This document shows, piece after piece, positions 37,040-47,450 of a DNA stretch of 64,000 nt. The stretch lies in contig VTPC01090557.1 in NCBI GenBank assembly GCA_011009095.1, forward strand, positions 62,001-126,000. The letters run 5' to 3'. A model generated the notes under the pieces. The model ran no database searches and was not told where the DNA came from. It saw nothing but the letters and a program-made list of their open reading frames with translations. The DNA is from Ignelater luminosus (taxonomy: Eukaryota > Arthropoda > Insecta > Coleoptera > Elateridae). Numbering within the stretch: position 1 is the stretch's first letter; every line of letters starts with the position of its first letter. The position numbers and the translations under genes were made by a program.

Positions 37040-37730
37040 CTTGCTTTGTGGACGGATCGATGGAATAATAATCAGCACCTCTAGGACTTTTCTCAGCCAC
37101 TTCTACTGTCTAAAAGCCGTTCTGTCACCACATCTAACCATCAAAGTCTTATCTCGATACAACCAGTCGTTCCTGAGATACAGGATATCTGTCAAAAAAC
37201 AAAACAAAAACACCTAACAATGAAAGTTCCAACTCGACAGCACCAGCCATTCTTTAGACACAGAGCATCTGGCAAAAACGCAGAAGGTCAGTGGTGCCCG
37301 TATCGTCTGAAAGCCATTCCCCCACCACATTTAACGATCAAAGTCCCATCTTGATAGGACCAACTGTTAGTGAGGTATGGAGTATCTGCCAAATCAAACA
37401 ACAAAAGACGATCGAAAGCCTCCGGGTAGTTTGAACGAGCCTCCCGTCGTCCGTCATTAGAAAGCGAAAACTAAAGTTGGTAATGCGACCCATTTAGAAG
37501 TTATGCGCTCTCTCTCTCTCTCTCTCTCTTTCTCTCTTTTCTCTTTCAAAACAAAAGCAAACAAATAAAACGCAATCGCTACGAAGCTTCCAATCTAAAA
37601 AGCAAAAATTCACGAAGAGCAAAACCGAGAAACATCCCGACGCAGCACTCGTCGCAATCGCGTTCGCCAGTTTCCGTGTAGCTCTATAAGGCTGATCTAT
37701 TGGTGGTGTTCTTTCTTTTGCATCTGCAGC
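37040..37730 (-). repeat. R1 repeat, inverted copy
   Basis: Minus-strand copy with head (about 37730-37560), a CT/GA microsatellite (37505-37545) and three tail units (cores near 37341, 37222, 37145). It faces the + copy at 33.79-34.74 kb across 2.3 kb of AT-rich DNA. Confidence 0.8.
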
Positions 37731-38519
37731 AGAAAATGCAGTGTTCAGAATTTTTCTGTGATATAAGAAATAAAGTTTGTGATTTAATTTTCTAGTTTTA
37801 TTACTATTAAGCAATTTCTTATTTTAATATAAATAGAAACACAGCTTGCTAGAGTTGCCAGACGGGATTGTCCGCTATTTGACGTCGGTTTTAAGTGTCA
37901 CGTGTTAATACTTCTTGAAATGTTGAAGCAACTCTACTTTTACTCTTTTGCAGATCTAACGTTTATTAAATTTCTTTATTAACAATTAGATTAATACTGA
38001 CCATTTACGTAGAGTTTATAGGAGGTGATTCAAAAAGTCTGGACACAACTCTAGGGGCTCATTAAACAGATGATTTGAAATAGAAAACCATAACACCCCC
38101 ATATCCGATTCTCAATAGTTGCTGAGATAATGAAAAACAACTGACTGCAGCTTACATCTAGTTGCCATGCAAAATAACAACGAGCAAATTCTGTTAGACA
38201 ATTCGTGAGAAGTAAGTTGCTTTAGTTATCTTCACGATTTATGTCAAACAGTGTTGTTGTTGTTATTATTATTATTATTATCAAGGCTAACATGCATTTT
38301 ATTTACGGAATGTGTCATGGAAATGCAGATGCTGCAGCTGAAGAATACCGTCAGTAATATCTGATACGCAGACATCCGAGTCATCGAGTTTTAAAAGAAT
38401 TTACAATAACCTATGTGAATTCGGGAAATTCATCGATCGTCATCGTGTTGGTCGAAACACAAGCCCAAACAGCACAAGAAGCCTAACGTCACGAATGATC
38501 AAATGTAGGCTTTATTTTC

Positions 38520-38780
38520 TTAATTTTTAAACTGAGGCCCGACCTGATTTAAACCCGAGCTTCGCGTCTGGCCGCGCAAAGACCCGACCATGAAACCCGT
38601 CCTGTCTACTGTGCAGTACGAAGAGCCTTTTCATTTAGTATCGAAACTCAATAAGCCCGACAGGTTCGAGAGGCCCAAACGGCTTGACAAGCCGGAGCAG
38701 CCCGATTGATCGAAGGTAGGCCCGAAAAGCCTAATAAATTTTTAAACTAAGACCCAATTAAACTCCCCGACCGGCAGAGG
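38520..38780 (+). repeat. 9-bp-period array, inverted relative to 33 kb
   Basis: Begins CTGAGGCCCGACCTGATT and includes regular nonamers AAGCCCGAC, AGGTTCGAG, AGGCCCAAA, CGGCTTGAC, AAGCCGGAG, CAGCCCGAT (38662-38715 region). In frame it would read as basic-Pro-acidic triplets, but stops follow. Confidence 0.75.
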
Positions 38781-39600
38781 CTTCTAACGTGCGGTGAATA
38801 AAAAGTTGCAGCTTCGTGCATCAACCGATGTATCATAAGCTTTGTGATCGGTTTCCAGTCCGCAGTCTCATTTGCAACAACGCAGAGTGCGGCAACCGAA
38901 ATAGGAGCGCTCATAACTGTTTCGGTCAGTTTCTAACTTCGCTGTCCCATTTGTAAAAGACGAAGCCTTGCTTGTTGAGCAGTGCCAACAGCTGTCTAGT
39001 TTGTAGCATGGACGAACAGTTGCACCTGCTAAGTACGAGTGTTTATAACCTTCACCATTTGCAAGAAACAAAACCTTGCTTCTTAAACAATGCTAATGGC
39101 CGTCTAGATCGTGTCAAATGTGGGAAGTGCACCAACCGAGATATCAACTGTTACAACGTTCAAGATCTATCCCCACTATCCTATTTGCAAGAGACCAAAC
39201 CTTGTTTGTTGAACAGTGCTAACAGCTGTCTAGTTTGTGGCGTAGACAAGAAGTTGCACCTCGGAGATACGAGTGTTTATGACCTAAAGGGTTTGTTTTC
39301 ATCCCCGCTGTCCCATTTGCAAGCAAGAGCCAATGCTCGTTTCCTAGACAGTGCTAATGGTCGTCTAGTCGTATCAAGCATAAGAAGTTGCACTTGTGTG
39401 CGCCAACCGAGATATCAGTTTTCATAACGTTCGAGGTCGGTTTCCACCCCTGTTGTCCCATTTGCAACATACCAAGCTTCGCTGCTTAGACAGTACTAAT
39501 AGCTGTCTAGATAGCGACATTGAACCTCCGTGCGCTCAACCGAGATATGAGCGTTCCTAACAATCGCTGTCAATTTCCACTCGCGTTTTCCAATTTGGAA
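38780..39600 (+). repeat. Minisatellite, about six diverged units of 110-140 bp
   Basis: Units share TCCCATTTGCAAGAGACC, TTGCTTGTTGAACAGTGCTA, CAGCTGTCTAG and CCAACCGAGATATCAG. One 151-codon open frame (38972-39427) translates the repeats (CLVC..DEQLHL, CLVC..DKKLHL) and is not evidence of a gene. Confidence 0.75.
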
Positions 39601-39609
39601 GACCCTGTA

Positions 39610-40559
39610 TATATGTGTAATTGTAATTGATGTACGAATTGTGTTTTGGTGATATTCGACTTTATGATAAATAATTACGAATATTCCTTTGGAATTTCTA
39701 CTTTACTTCTTAATTCTGTGATATTCTTCAAGTTTCGAAGACATGGTTACTATCTTTGGTAACTGTTTTCACGGTAGTTATTTTTATGTTATTATGAAAA
39801 AAAGAAATCAGAGTTTTAAAACAAACTAATTAGAAAAATAAAAACGCCAATGATGTGGTTTGTAGTTTATTAAAAGATAAACTAGAACTAGAAGTTTCTG
39901 CTCAGGTTGTATAAGCCGATTACAGTGAAATTTCACTAAAGGTAAAATGTAACGCACAGATGGATGGATCCAGATCGAGTGGAGGAGTGCGACGTGACGA
40001 ATGAACAAGTCAAATTCAAATCAACATGATGCTTTCCTTTCTACAGCAATAATAGAACAACCTTTCTTGTTTTGTTATATTATAAGTATCGCGCTTGATT
40101 ATATTTAAATTGGTATGATTGTTCCCTGGGGAAGTATAACATCGATATAACGATCACAGTCAGATTCATTGGTGAAAACAAGACTTCTTTTGTTTCTTTT
40201 TGTTATAATCACCTAATCAGTGGTCGATTTCCTAAGGACATTCCAGGACTTTACTAAGGTGGGGCTAAAAATTGACTGGTAATTAAGTTAATTGAAATTA
40301 GATTTTAATTACTTTTAATCTCTGCTATTTAATTAATTAAGCACAATGGTAATCATACAAATGTTTCAGCGTTCGCATTGAATAACAACGTTTTGCATTT
40401 ATTAGTAATTAATTTTAAAATCTTTAGTATTGATTTCGATCTACCCTTGATGCGTGCTGTCACCATTTGCATACTGTATACATTTCAGGCACTTTGCGTT
40501 TCCGTTTGTTATCGTCCGAGTTTAAGAAGTTTGATACAATACGTCATACTATCCTCAAA
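39610..40559. other. AT-rich stretch, nothing recognised
   Basis: No feature beyond short open frames. Confidence 0.5.
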
Positions 40560-40870
40560 TAAATTTTGTCAAACGAGTGAACCGAGTTATACGTACTACC
40601 GTTAGGGCTTACATTAATGAAAACCATCGCAATTGGGACTTTGAAATCCACGAAGTCGCTTATACAGTTACTGGATTTACCCCTTCATTCCTTAACTTTA
40701 ATCGTACCGTCCCGATCTATAAAAGTTGGGCTCCTAATATGTATACTAAAAAAGGAAAATTTATATGGGTACAAGTAGTATTTACTCCACGGAGATCTAA
40801 TACTAGCTGAAGACGGGATGAGGTCGGACCTGAGAACACGAGTTATACCTACCAGTCGCAACTACGGACT
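40560..40870 (+). mobile_element. Gypsy-type integrase fossil
   Basis: A short open stretch contains NRVIRTTVRAYINENHRNWD and GFTPSFLNFNR, the C-terminal integrase region typical of insect Gypsy pol proteins. Only this scrap is recognisable. It is broken and old. Confidence 0.75.
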
Positions 40871-42339
40871 ATTTCAGGAAGAAGCACTAAATAAACAGTT
40901 AAGATAAACAACATACGAACTAAAAAATTAAATTTGGGATTATTTAATGAAAACCAAATAAACATATAATTACAGTCGTAGTAATACGGCATAAACGGCA
41001 CTAAAATAAACAAGCTTATGCAAATAAAAAGGTAAGTATAGGCAAAACAAAATATGCATTATTAAATGCATTAATTATTCAAATTATTTTTTGAACCGGA
41101 CCTGTCATTAATAAAAGGTGTCTTGACTTTCAGATTAAAAACGGATCCAGCTTTAAATGAATCAATGTAAATGAGTTGTCAATTAATACCATAAATAAAT
41201 AAGTAAAAAAAACCTCAGCAAAACTCTTTTAATATTTACAGTTAAATTTGGGAATTATAAACCGTAGCTTATAGAACTGTACTGTGTAAATTGTAGTAAC
41301 AAATAAATATTGTTAATTTAACTGTACTGTTATTTTGAAATATCCTGATCGAAAAAAATTGATAATACAGTGCCCTATAATTCAATTAATTGTAATTATT
41401 TCGGGCGCCTGAAATATATGCAACCAATGGTGACACGGGCAGATCCAAATCAATACTAAAGATTTTAAAATTAATTAAACTACTAATAACTGCAAAAAAT
41501 AGTTATTAATGATAACAAATCGTTACAATCCGTTTGTAAAATAGTTGAATTTAAACTACATATTTAAAAGAACTGAGAATTTAAATAAAGGTTGAAACAA
41601 TGTCTCAGTTATTTTTTTTAATTAACTAATTACTTGCTCGATCCTGTAATGTCCTTTAAAAATCCAATCTCTAGTTATAAGTAAAGATCCACTACAATGC
41701 TTTTCTCGAGGAAATAATGAAAATGGTTGTCATGGATGTATGTGGGGTTGTTGACAGTCAACTTAGGAAGCGTGTGTTAAAAGGGGTTGGTTTTTCGTGT
41801 AGTTTGCTTCAGATTCTATCCGTCCCGTCACTTTTAGTATTTCATAAGTTTCTGGTTCAAAAATTTATTTGATTTAAAATTTTATCACCTTCAATTGTAT
41901 GTATAAATCGAATGCATTAAATGATCAGATTTAACTTCTTAATTTCTTTGAAGATTTAGATTGAACATTTTACTCATTATTATTAATTGGAAATTATTTA
42001 AATTTTTATTACTAAATCTAACTTTGTTTCTTATCATTTTTGCTGATTGCCTTACTTAATTAGATAACTGCTTTTTTTGGAATTAACAATTTTTGTAGAT
42101 TTTTGTGTTCTTTTAAGAAAAACATGGCGCCCATGTTTTTAAACTGATTTATTTTCTTTTTTTCTTCAATATATGTATTAAATATTTATTTGATGTTTTA
42201 TTGTATGTATGACTTCTTAATCCTCGCTCAAGACCACCCGTTGGGTTTAGCCGGCCTAAGACCATTAGCGTCTTAGTTAAACTAGAGTCATTATATTTGT
42301 AACACAAGGTTACATTACACACTTAGCAAATAGCCTTGA
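40871..42339. other. AT-rich stretch, nothing recognised
   Basis: No coding frame or clear repeat is seen. Confidence 0.5.
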
Positions 42340-42406
42340 AGGGAGGTTTAAGTTAATTTTACAAAACTGTACTTAGTTGCAAGTAGCTACAGCGTCTGCA
42401 TTTGTA

Positions 42407-43698
42407 CGAGGGTGGTCTGAAAAGTTTCCGACCTCAACGTGAAGATGGCAGCACTCTAAATAAAAGCTACTGAATTTCGTTGTTCATCTGTTGACAGTTA
42501 CTCACCAAAGTTTCAGCCATTTTGGACGCGCAGTTTTTATGTAACAGTCGTTTGAGTGAGTTGATGTGAGTTTTTTTGTAAAAATGGACAAAATCGAGTA
42601 TCGAGTTGTCATTAAATATTTGTTTTTGAAAGGCAGTACGCCTTCGCAAATAAAAGATGAGTTAGATCCTGTGTATGGGAACTCTGCACCATCATTTACC
42701 ACAGTGAAATTTTGGGCTGCTGAATTTAAACGTCGCCGTAAGAGCTTGGGAGACGATGAACCTTCGGGACGTCCAAAAACTGCAACTACCGACGAAAACA
42801 TCGCTAAAGTTCACCAAATGGTGCTAGACGACCGCCGAATTAAAGTGAGAGAGATAGCAGAGGTTATGAACATGTCAAAAGAACGTGTTTGTCACATATT
42901 AAATCAACATTTAGGCATGAGAAAGCTGTCCGCGCGTTGGGTGCCGCGTTTGCTCACGTTAGACCAAAAACGTGTTCGAATGAATATTTCCAACGCTCTT
43001 TTGCCGCAGTTTAGGCGAATTAAATCCGAGTTTTGGCGCCGATTAATTACTGTAGATGAAACTTGGATACACCATTATACGCCCGAAACAAAAATACAGT
43101 CCAAACAGTGGACTGCAAAGGGGGAACCGGCTCCAAAAAAAGCAAAAACTGTTTTTTCGGCTGGAAAAGTGATGGCGACTGTTTTTTGGGATAGTCATGG
43201 AGTTATTCTAATCGATTATCTTCAAAAAGGAAAAACCATTACAGGAGCATACTATGCATCATTACTTGACAAGCTGAAGGCAGAACTTGCGAAAAAACGG
43301 TCACATTTGCAGAAAAAGAAAATCCTGTTTCACCAAGACAACGCACCGTCTCACACCTCAGCGGTTGCCATGGCGAAAATCCACGAATTACGGTTTGAAC
43401 TGCTTGACCATCCGCCTTACTCACCAGATCTAGCCCCAAACGACTTCTTTTTGTTCCCTCATCTAAAAATTGCGCTCGGAGGACAAAGATTTTCGTCAAA
43501 TGAAGAAGCAATCACCTTCGTGAACAATTATGTTGCAGAGAAAAATGCCGAGTACTATTTGGACGGGTTACAGAGATGGGAGCATCGCTGGGAGAAGTGT
43601 GTAGAGTTACAAGGAGACTATGTTGAAAAATAAAAAAAAAATTTCAGAAAAAATGTCTTGTATCTTTGTTAGGTCGGAAACTTTTCAGACCACCCTCG
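42407..43698 (+). mobile_element. Second mariner transposon, whole-looking (1292 bp), nested
   Basis: The element has perfect 28-bp TIRs (42407-42434 and 43671-43698, beginning CGAGGGTGGTCTGAAAAGTT) and TA duplications at 42405-42406 and 43699-43700. It interrupts an older dispersed repeat. A paralogous copy of that repeat at about 22700-23330 reads straight through the same TA (around 22805), which confirms both borders. TIRs and protein differ clearly from the mariner at 3.6-4.9 kb, so this is a separate lineage. Confidence 0.95.
42584..43633 (+). CDS. Mariner transposase (DD34D), second lineage, 349 aa
   Basis: An ATG at 42566 exists, but the family-like N-terminus MDKIEYRVVIKYLFLKG starts at 42584, giving 349 aa, the usual mariner length. 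Numbered from 42566, the catalytic residues are D164 (ITVDETW), D258 (FHQDNAPSHTS) and D293 (YSPDLAPNDFF), with 34 residues between the last two. The linker motif RWVPRLL sits at 124-130. The open frame is uninterrupted and ends DYVEK before TAA. It is clearly related to, but distinct from, the transposase at 3802-4851, with many substitutions across the helix-turn-helix half. Known role: transposition of the surrounding element at TA sites. Confidence 0.94.
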   Translation: MDKIEYRVVIKYLFLKGSTPSQIKDELDPVYGNSAPSFTTVKFWAAEFKRRRKSLGDDEPSGRPKTATTDENIAKVHQMVLDDRRIKVREIAEVMNMSKERVCHILNQHLGMRKLSARWVPRLLTLDQKRVRMNISNALLPQFRRIKSEFWRRLITVDETWIHHYTPETKIQSKQWTAKGEPAPKKAKTVFSAGKVMATVFWDSHGVILIDYLQKGKTITGAYYASLLDKLKAELAKKRSHLQKKKILFHQDNAPSHTSAVAMAKIHELRFELLDHPPYSPDLAPNDFFLFPHLKIALGGQRFSSNEEAITFVNNYVAEKNAEYYLDGLQRWEHRWEKCVELQGDYVEK

Positions 43699-44314
43699 TA
43701 TATAATATATTCGTTTATTTTATTATTTTATACCTGGACCCCACAACAAACCGGCATTATGATGTTTCATTTCGTTAAATATCAAAAACCACAGGAAAAT
43801 CCTTAAAACGTGTGACTCCCTACAACTCTAACAAAGCTAAAAACAAATGATCTCCTGATTAGCAAATCTGTGATACTTGTAGACAAAGATTTCTAAAATT
43901 CTAAAAATCCAAACAAAAGTGAGTCTAGTCCCTCTAGCAAAAATAATAATTGTGTTTATGAATTCAGTGTTTCAGGAACTATGTAACTGACAAACTGTTC
44001 AACAGGTAAATTGAATAAAAGTTAGGAAATTAAAAATTGCACTTTTTCTTTCGGTAACGTGGCGGAAGTTTGACAAAATTGTGACCAAAAAAATCCACCT
44101 CTTGTAAAACAAAATGTCCAGGAAATTACAGTATGTAAACATGAATTTGACTGTTGTGTACATGTCATGAAAAGATACAAGCTGAAAGAGACCAGTGCAC
44201 GCAGTACACAGTGAGACTAGGCAGGTATCTCATATTTTGTCTTAGATAAACGTTAAAAAAAGTTTCAGTAAGACAACATGGTTTTCTGCTGGATTTCTAT
44301 AATAAAATTATAGG

Positions 44315-44600
44315 CTGTATTGACTCAATGGAGCGTCTTGCTGCAGTTTTTTGTAATCTAAGCAGAACATTCGGCTGTGTCAATCACGAGGAGTTTCTCT
44401 TCAATCAATTTCTTCTTTTATGATCTGCAGATCGGAAACAGTATGTTTTTCTTAATTAATCAGAAATCTTGTTAGCTCGGTAAGATCAAAAATTAAACCT
44501 GTACGGATGGAGTACTTCTGGGTTCTATACTGGGCCCTATGCCATTCCATTTATATATAAATAATTTTAAATTATACGTACTACGTTTTTGAAAACAGTA
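44315..44600 (+). pseudogene. LINE reverse-transcriptase scrap
   Basis: Translated pieces read AVFCNLSRTFGCVNHEEFLF, then RKQYVFLN and, after a frame change, ..STSGFYTGPYAIPFIYK, which parallel the RT motifs DLSRAFDCVNHE, NRKQYV and GVPQGSILGPLLFLIYIND of jockey/CR1-type LINEs. The catalytic segment beyond is missing. Confidence 0.65.
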
Positions 44601-45539
44601 CAAACTTCATATCGTTTTTCGTGAATACCTTGTAAGTCATGATTTGTTTTAAGACAACAAAAACACCAATAAACCTACCTCATATACTCGTTTACGAGTT
44701 CCCTTGAGTGTACCTGCTAAAAAAACTGTCTGTAGTAACACACCGTCCGTCGCGTCGTGTTTTACTTACTCATCATAAGGAATCGTAGAAATTAAAATCT
44801 CGCCCAAAATAGATAAGAAATTAACGTTAAAATCGTCGGTCTTGATTCTTCCTGTGGAATCAGGCATTGTTTTGTCTTGAAAGATTTAATTTTAAACTAA
44901 AGATCGATTTTGATTAGTGTAATTGAAGGTAGTAATCATCAAATTTGATAATTCCATTAAGTTCTCAGCGCTTCAACCTTACAATTTTATTAAGTTTGTT
45001 TTGCAAAAAAAATAAGCATTTCATTATATCTTTTGATGACGAAAGAAATTAAAATGCTAAAAATTGAGAAATTACTTAAAATTGAAATTTCATTATCTGA
45101 CAACGAATAGGGTACCATCTAATCAATTACCAAATTAGAAATTTTTATTACTATGAAACATTAATAAGACTAATGGAAGAAAAATTACATGTGATGTGGT
45201 CCAAATTATTACTTCTGTCAGGGTCACTGAAGATTTTGATAATTAATAATAATATTAATAAGAGGTTTCCTTGTTTTCTTTTTTTTTCAATTTAAATAAA
45301 CCCACAATAAAAAGAACTACCTATTTTATTCATCAAATTTAAATTTTATAATTTGTCATCAGTCAGTACAATATAGTATTTACAAGGACAATATATTTTT
45401 TACAGCACAGTTAACATTAAATTTACATAGATCACACAATGTCTTATTTTGTTTATACTATTTTTACTTCCTTGATCGAAAACCAACTCTCCCTCTCTCC
45501 GTCGCCGTCGTCCTTTTTAACGTAACTAACAATCTGATG

Positions 45540-45799
45540 TTAGTCCTTTTTACAATGGTAGCAGGAGCAAGTGACGGCGGATTTGAATGTGAGAGTACGT
45601 ACACCGTCGACGCAAAGTACCCGAGCTTCTACCGGCTCTGTGTCCATAATGTTGCAACATTGTCCTACGGAAGTTACTGGTTGAGTCGGGCTCGCTTTTG
45701 GGCCTGACGGTACCGCCCAGCTTTCACAGAATCCCCGGCAGGCGTTGGTGGTCATGTGAAATTCTACGCAGTTTGGAATACTGATTTTTCTTGTGTGTC
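45540..45799 (-). CDS. Gpa2: Thyrostimulin alpha subunit (GPA2), terminal exon
   Basis: Read on the minus strand the exon gives GHTRKISIPNCVEF..., then CRGFCESWAVPS, SVGQCCN, and ends SCSCYHCKKD before TAA. This is the diagnostic core and C-terminus of insect GPA2, the alpha-like cystine-knot subunit that pairs with GPB5. Nine cysteines are in this exon (residues 11, 21, 25, 48, 49, 63, 78, 80, 83); the tenth is expected just upstream of GHTRKI. The acceptor (TGCATTTCAG, boundary at 45800/45799) splits the Gly codon after its first base. Residues upstream of the boundary in the same open frame look like intron translation. An AATAAA signal on the minus strand lies at 45330-45325, giving a 3' UTR of about 0.2 kb. 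No N-X-S/T site is seen. The exon carrying the signal peptide was not found. Confidence 0.95.
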
Positions 45800-46008
45800 C
45801 TGAAATGCAGAAAACGTCGGATTTTAATTGGTTGTGCAAACAGTGAAGATTATAAAGCAGTATCCTTTTTGAGTAACTATAAGTAGAGTGAAACTTTAAA
45901 CTGGAAAACATTTATTAAATCAAACTTCTCTACCTGTGCAAACAAATTGCATAAATAGAAAATTATGTTCTATACACTAAGAGTACTCGAAACAAAAAAG
46001 AATAAACA

Positions 46009-46077
46009 TTAGTTGCAACCACCTGGTTCCGCACGAACCTTGAAGTCGTCCCGTATTGTACCTACATATCCTGGATA
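46009..46077 (-). other. Exon-like segment upstream of the Gpa2 terminal exon
   Basis: On the minus strand a pyrimidine-rich acceptor (CTTTTCTTTTAG) is followed by 22 open codons reading YPGYVGTIRDDFKVRAEPGG then CN and TAA. The segment is much more GC-rich than its AT-rich surroundings. It lies 210 bases upstream of the Gpa2 terminal exon on the same strand, so it could be an alternative last exon of Gpa2, the last exon of another gene, or chance. I do not recognise the peptide. Confidence 0.25.
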
Positions 46078-46139
46078 CTAAAAGAAAAGTTTGACCTTTA
46101 TTCATTACTAAGTTAATAATAATTTTGAATAGAAGAGAT

Positions 46140-46420
46140 TACGCGTCATGCATAGCATGCAAAGCACTTTTCTTAGATGGGCAGCAAGCTGTGTCGCATC
46201 CGAGGAGACCGACGTTCAAATCTCGCCTATCACCTTATGAATTATTTCTATTTTTCAAACCAGTATGAAGCAGTCAAGCATTGACTTTCATTATCCTCTA
46301 CTGATGAGTCCAAACAAAGACAAGACGATCGTCTGGAGGTATGATAGTCAATGCTTGCACGACTTTTTGAAACTTTATTGTGGGGAGACAATATATGGAT
46401 GTCTTGGATCTCTTCATCCT
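46140..46420 (+). repeat. SINE-like repeat: tRNA-like head plus hammerhead body
   Basis: A tRNA-like part with a B-box-like GACGTTCAAATCTCGCC (about 46211-46227) precedes a body that contains a hammerhead ribozyme motif (46295-46339). The sequence GTCAAGCATTGACT before the motif is complementary to AGTCAATGCTTGC after it, so helix I of the ribozyme could be long. The body after the ribozyme (46331-46390) is shared with the minus-strand copy at 58787-58862. Whether head and body form one retroposon is inference. Confidence 0.55.
46295..46339 (+). ncRNA. Hammerhead ribozyme motif, diverged
   Basis: Layout of a type I hammerhead: helix I strand CCTCTA (46295-46300), core CTGATGA (46301-46307), helix II GTCC..AGAC, core AAGA where GAAA is expected (46322-46325), a very short helix III CGATCG, cleavage triplet GTC (46331-46333) and helix I partner TGGAGG (46334-46339). 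The core change makes self-cleavage of this copy doubtful. Confidence 0.65.
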
Positions 46421-46554
46421 TTATTTATGGAAATGTAACTCATTAATAATACAGTTGTATCCTGTGCAGTATTTTGTATTTACATAATTGCTGTAAAATC
46501 AACTGGGAAAATATCGGTGGTTGAAGGTCTAACTTTGCCCAGCTCTGACTACAA

Positions 46555-46875
46555 GACATGTGTCAAAAAACAAAACAATATCGGTGTTTTACGAATCGTT
46601 TCAAAGTCACCCCCTCACCATACCTAAACGTCAAAGTCCCATCTCGATAAGACCAAGCGTTCCTAAGATTAAGATATCTACCAAAAAAAAAAAAACAAAA
46701 GACGATCAATAGTGCTCGGATTGCTTAAAAGATATCCCCCCATACATAACAACCAAACTCCCATCTCGATAGGACCAGGCATTCTTGAGATTTAGAATAT
46801 CTGTCAAAAAGAACAAAGAACGATCAATGGTGTCCGAATAACTTAAAAGCTATTCCCCCACCATACATAGTGAAC
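46555..46875 (-). repeat. R1 tail units
   Basis: Three minus-strand tail units with CCCATCTCGATAAGACCA and CCCATCTCGATAGGACCA cores. They may be the displaced end of the copy at 48.18-48.82 kb, separated by an insertion. Confidence 0.75.
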
Positions 46876-47450
46876 AAACTTCAGTAGAAGATTGTTTGTT
46901 ATGTACTGCTGAGAACTGCAGCCTCACAGTCTCATTGAGGTAGTAGTAATGGGTTATTACCGGCAATACATTTGATGAGTAAAAACCAATGACTGATTGA
47001 TACTGTTTATTACGTTCCAAATTTTTTCTTATATACAAAATTGACATGCTGAAATTAATAACAAATTACAAACTAGGTAACACAGAAAAATAACAAATAT
47101 GCAAGTAACAAATAAAATATATACAATTCTGCAACTTTTGGTTTTACAATTAGAGTATCTTTTTACTGACCTAGACTTTTCTTTATTTATTGTTTAATAC
47201 GTTTACAGTACAACACAGTAAATGTATCTACTCGTTTTATGTAACTCGATACACTTTTATTGTAGAAGTGCTGACTGGTACATTCCTGTACAATGAAATG
47301 TGAAGCACTTCTTTTAATATGTTGTAAATGACCTAGAAGGTTTCGTTATTGAAAATAATTTATGTTGAAATATTAGATTTGATTTAATTTCATGAAATTG
47401 GAATTAAGTTTTTAAAATGGAAAATAATCTGTTTAATCCAAGATTAAACA

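Larger units (their letters stand above)
42340..44110 (+). repeat. Dispersed repeat R2, copy split by a mariner
   Basis: The two halves (42340-42406 and 43699-44110) align with 22700-23335 when the mariner is removed. Class unknown. Confidence 0.85.

Noticed and set aside
45800-45911. In-frame N-terminal extension of the Gpa2 exon beginning MFSSLKF
   Set aside because: The family alignment breaks exactly at a splice acceptor, and the upstream residues look like translated intron.
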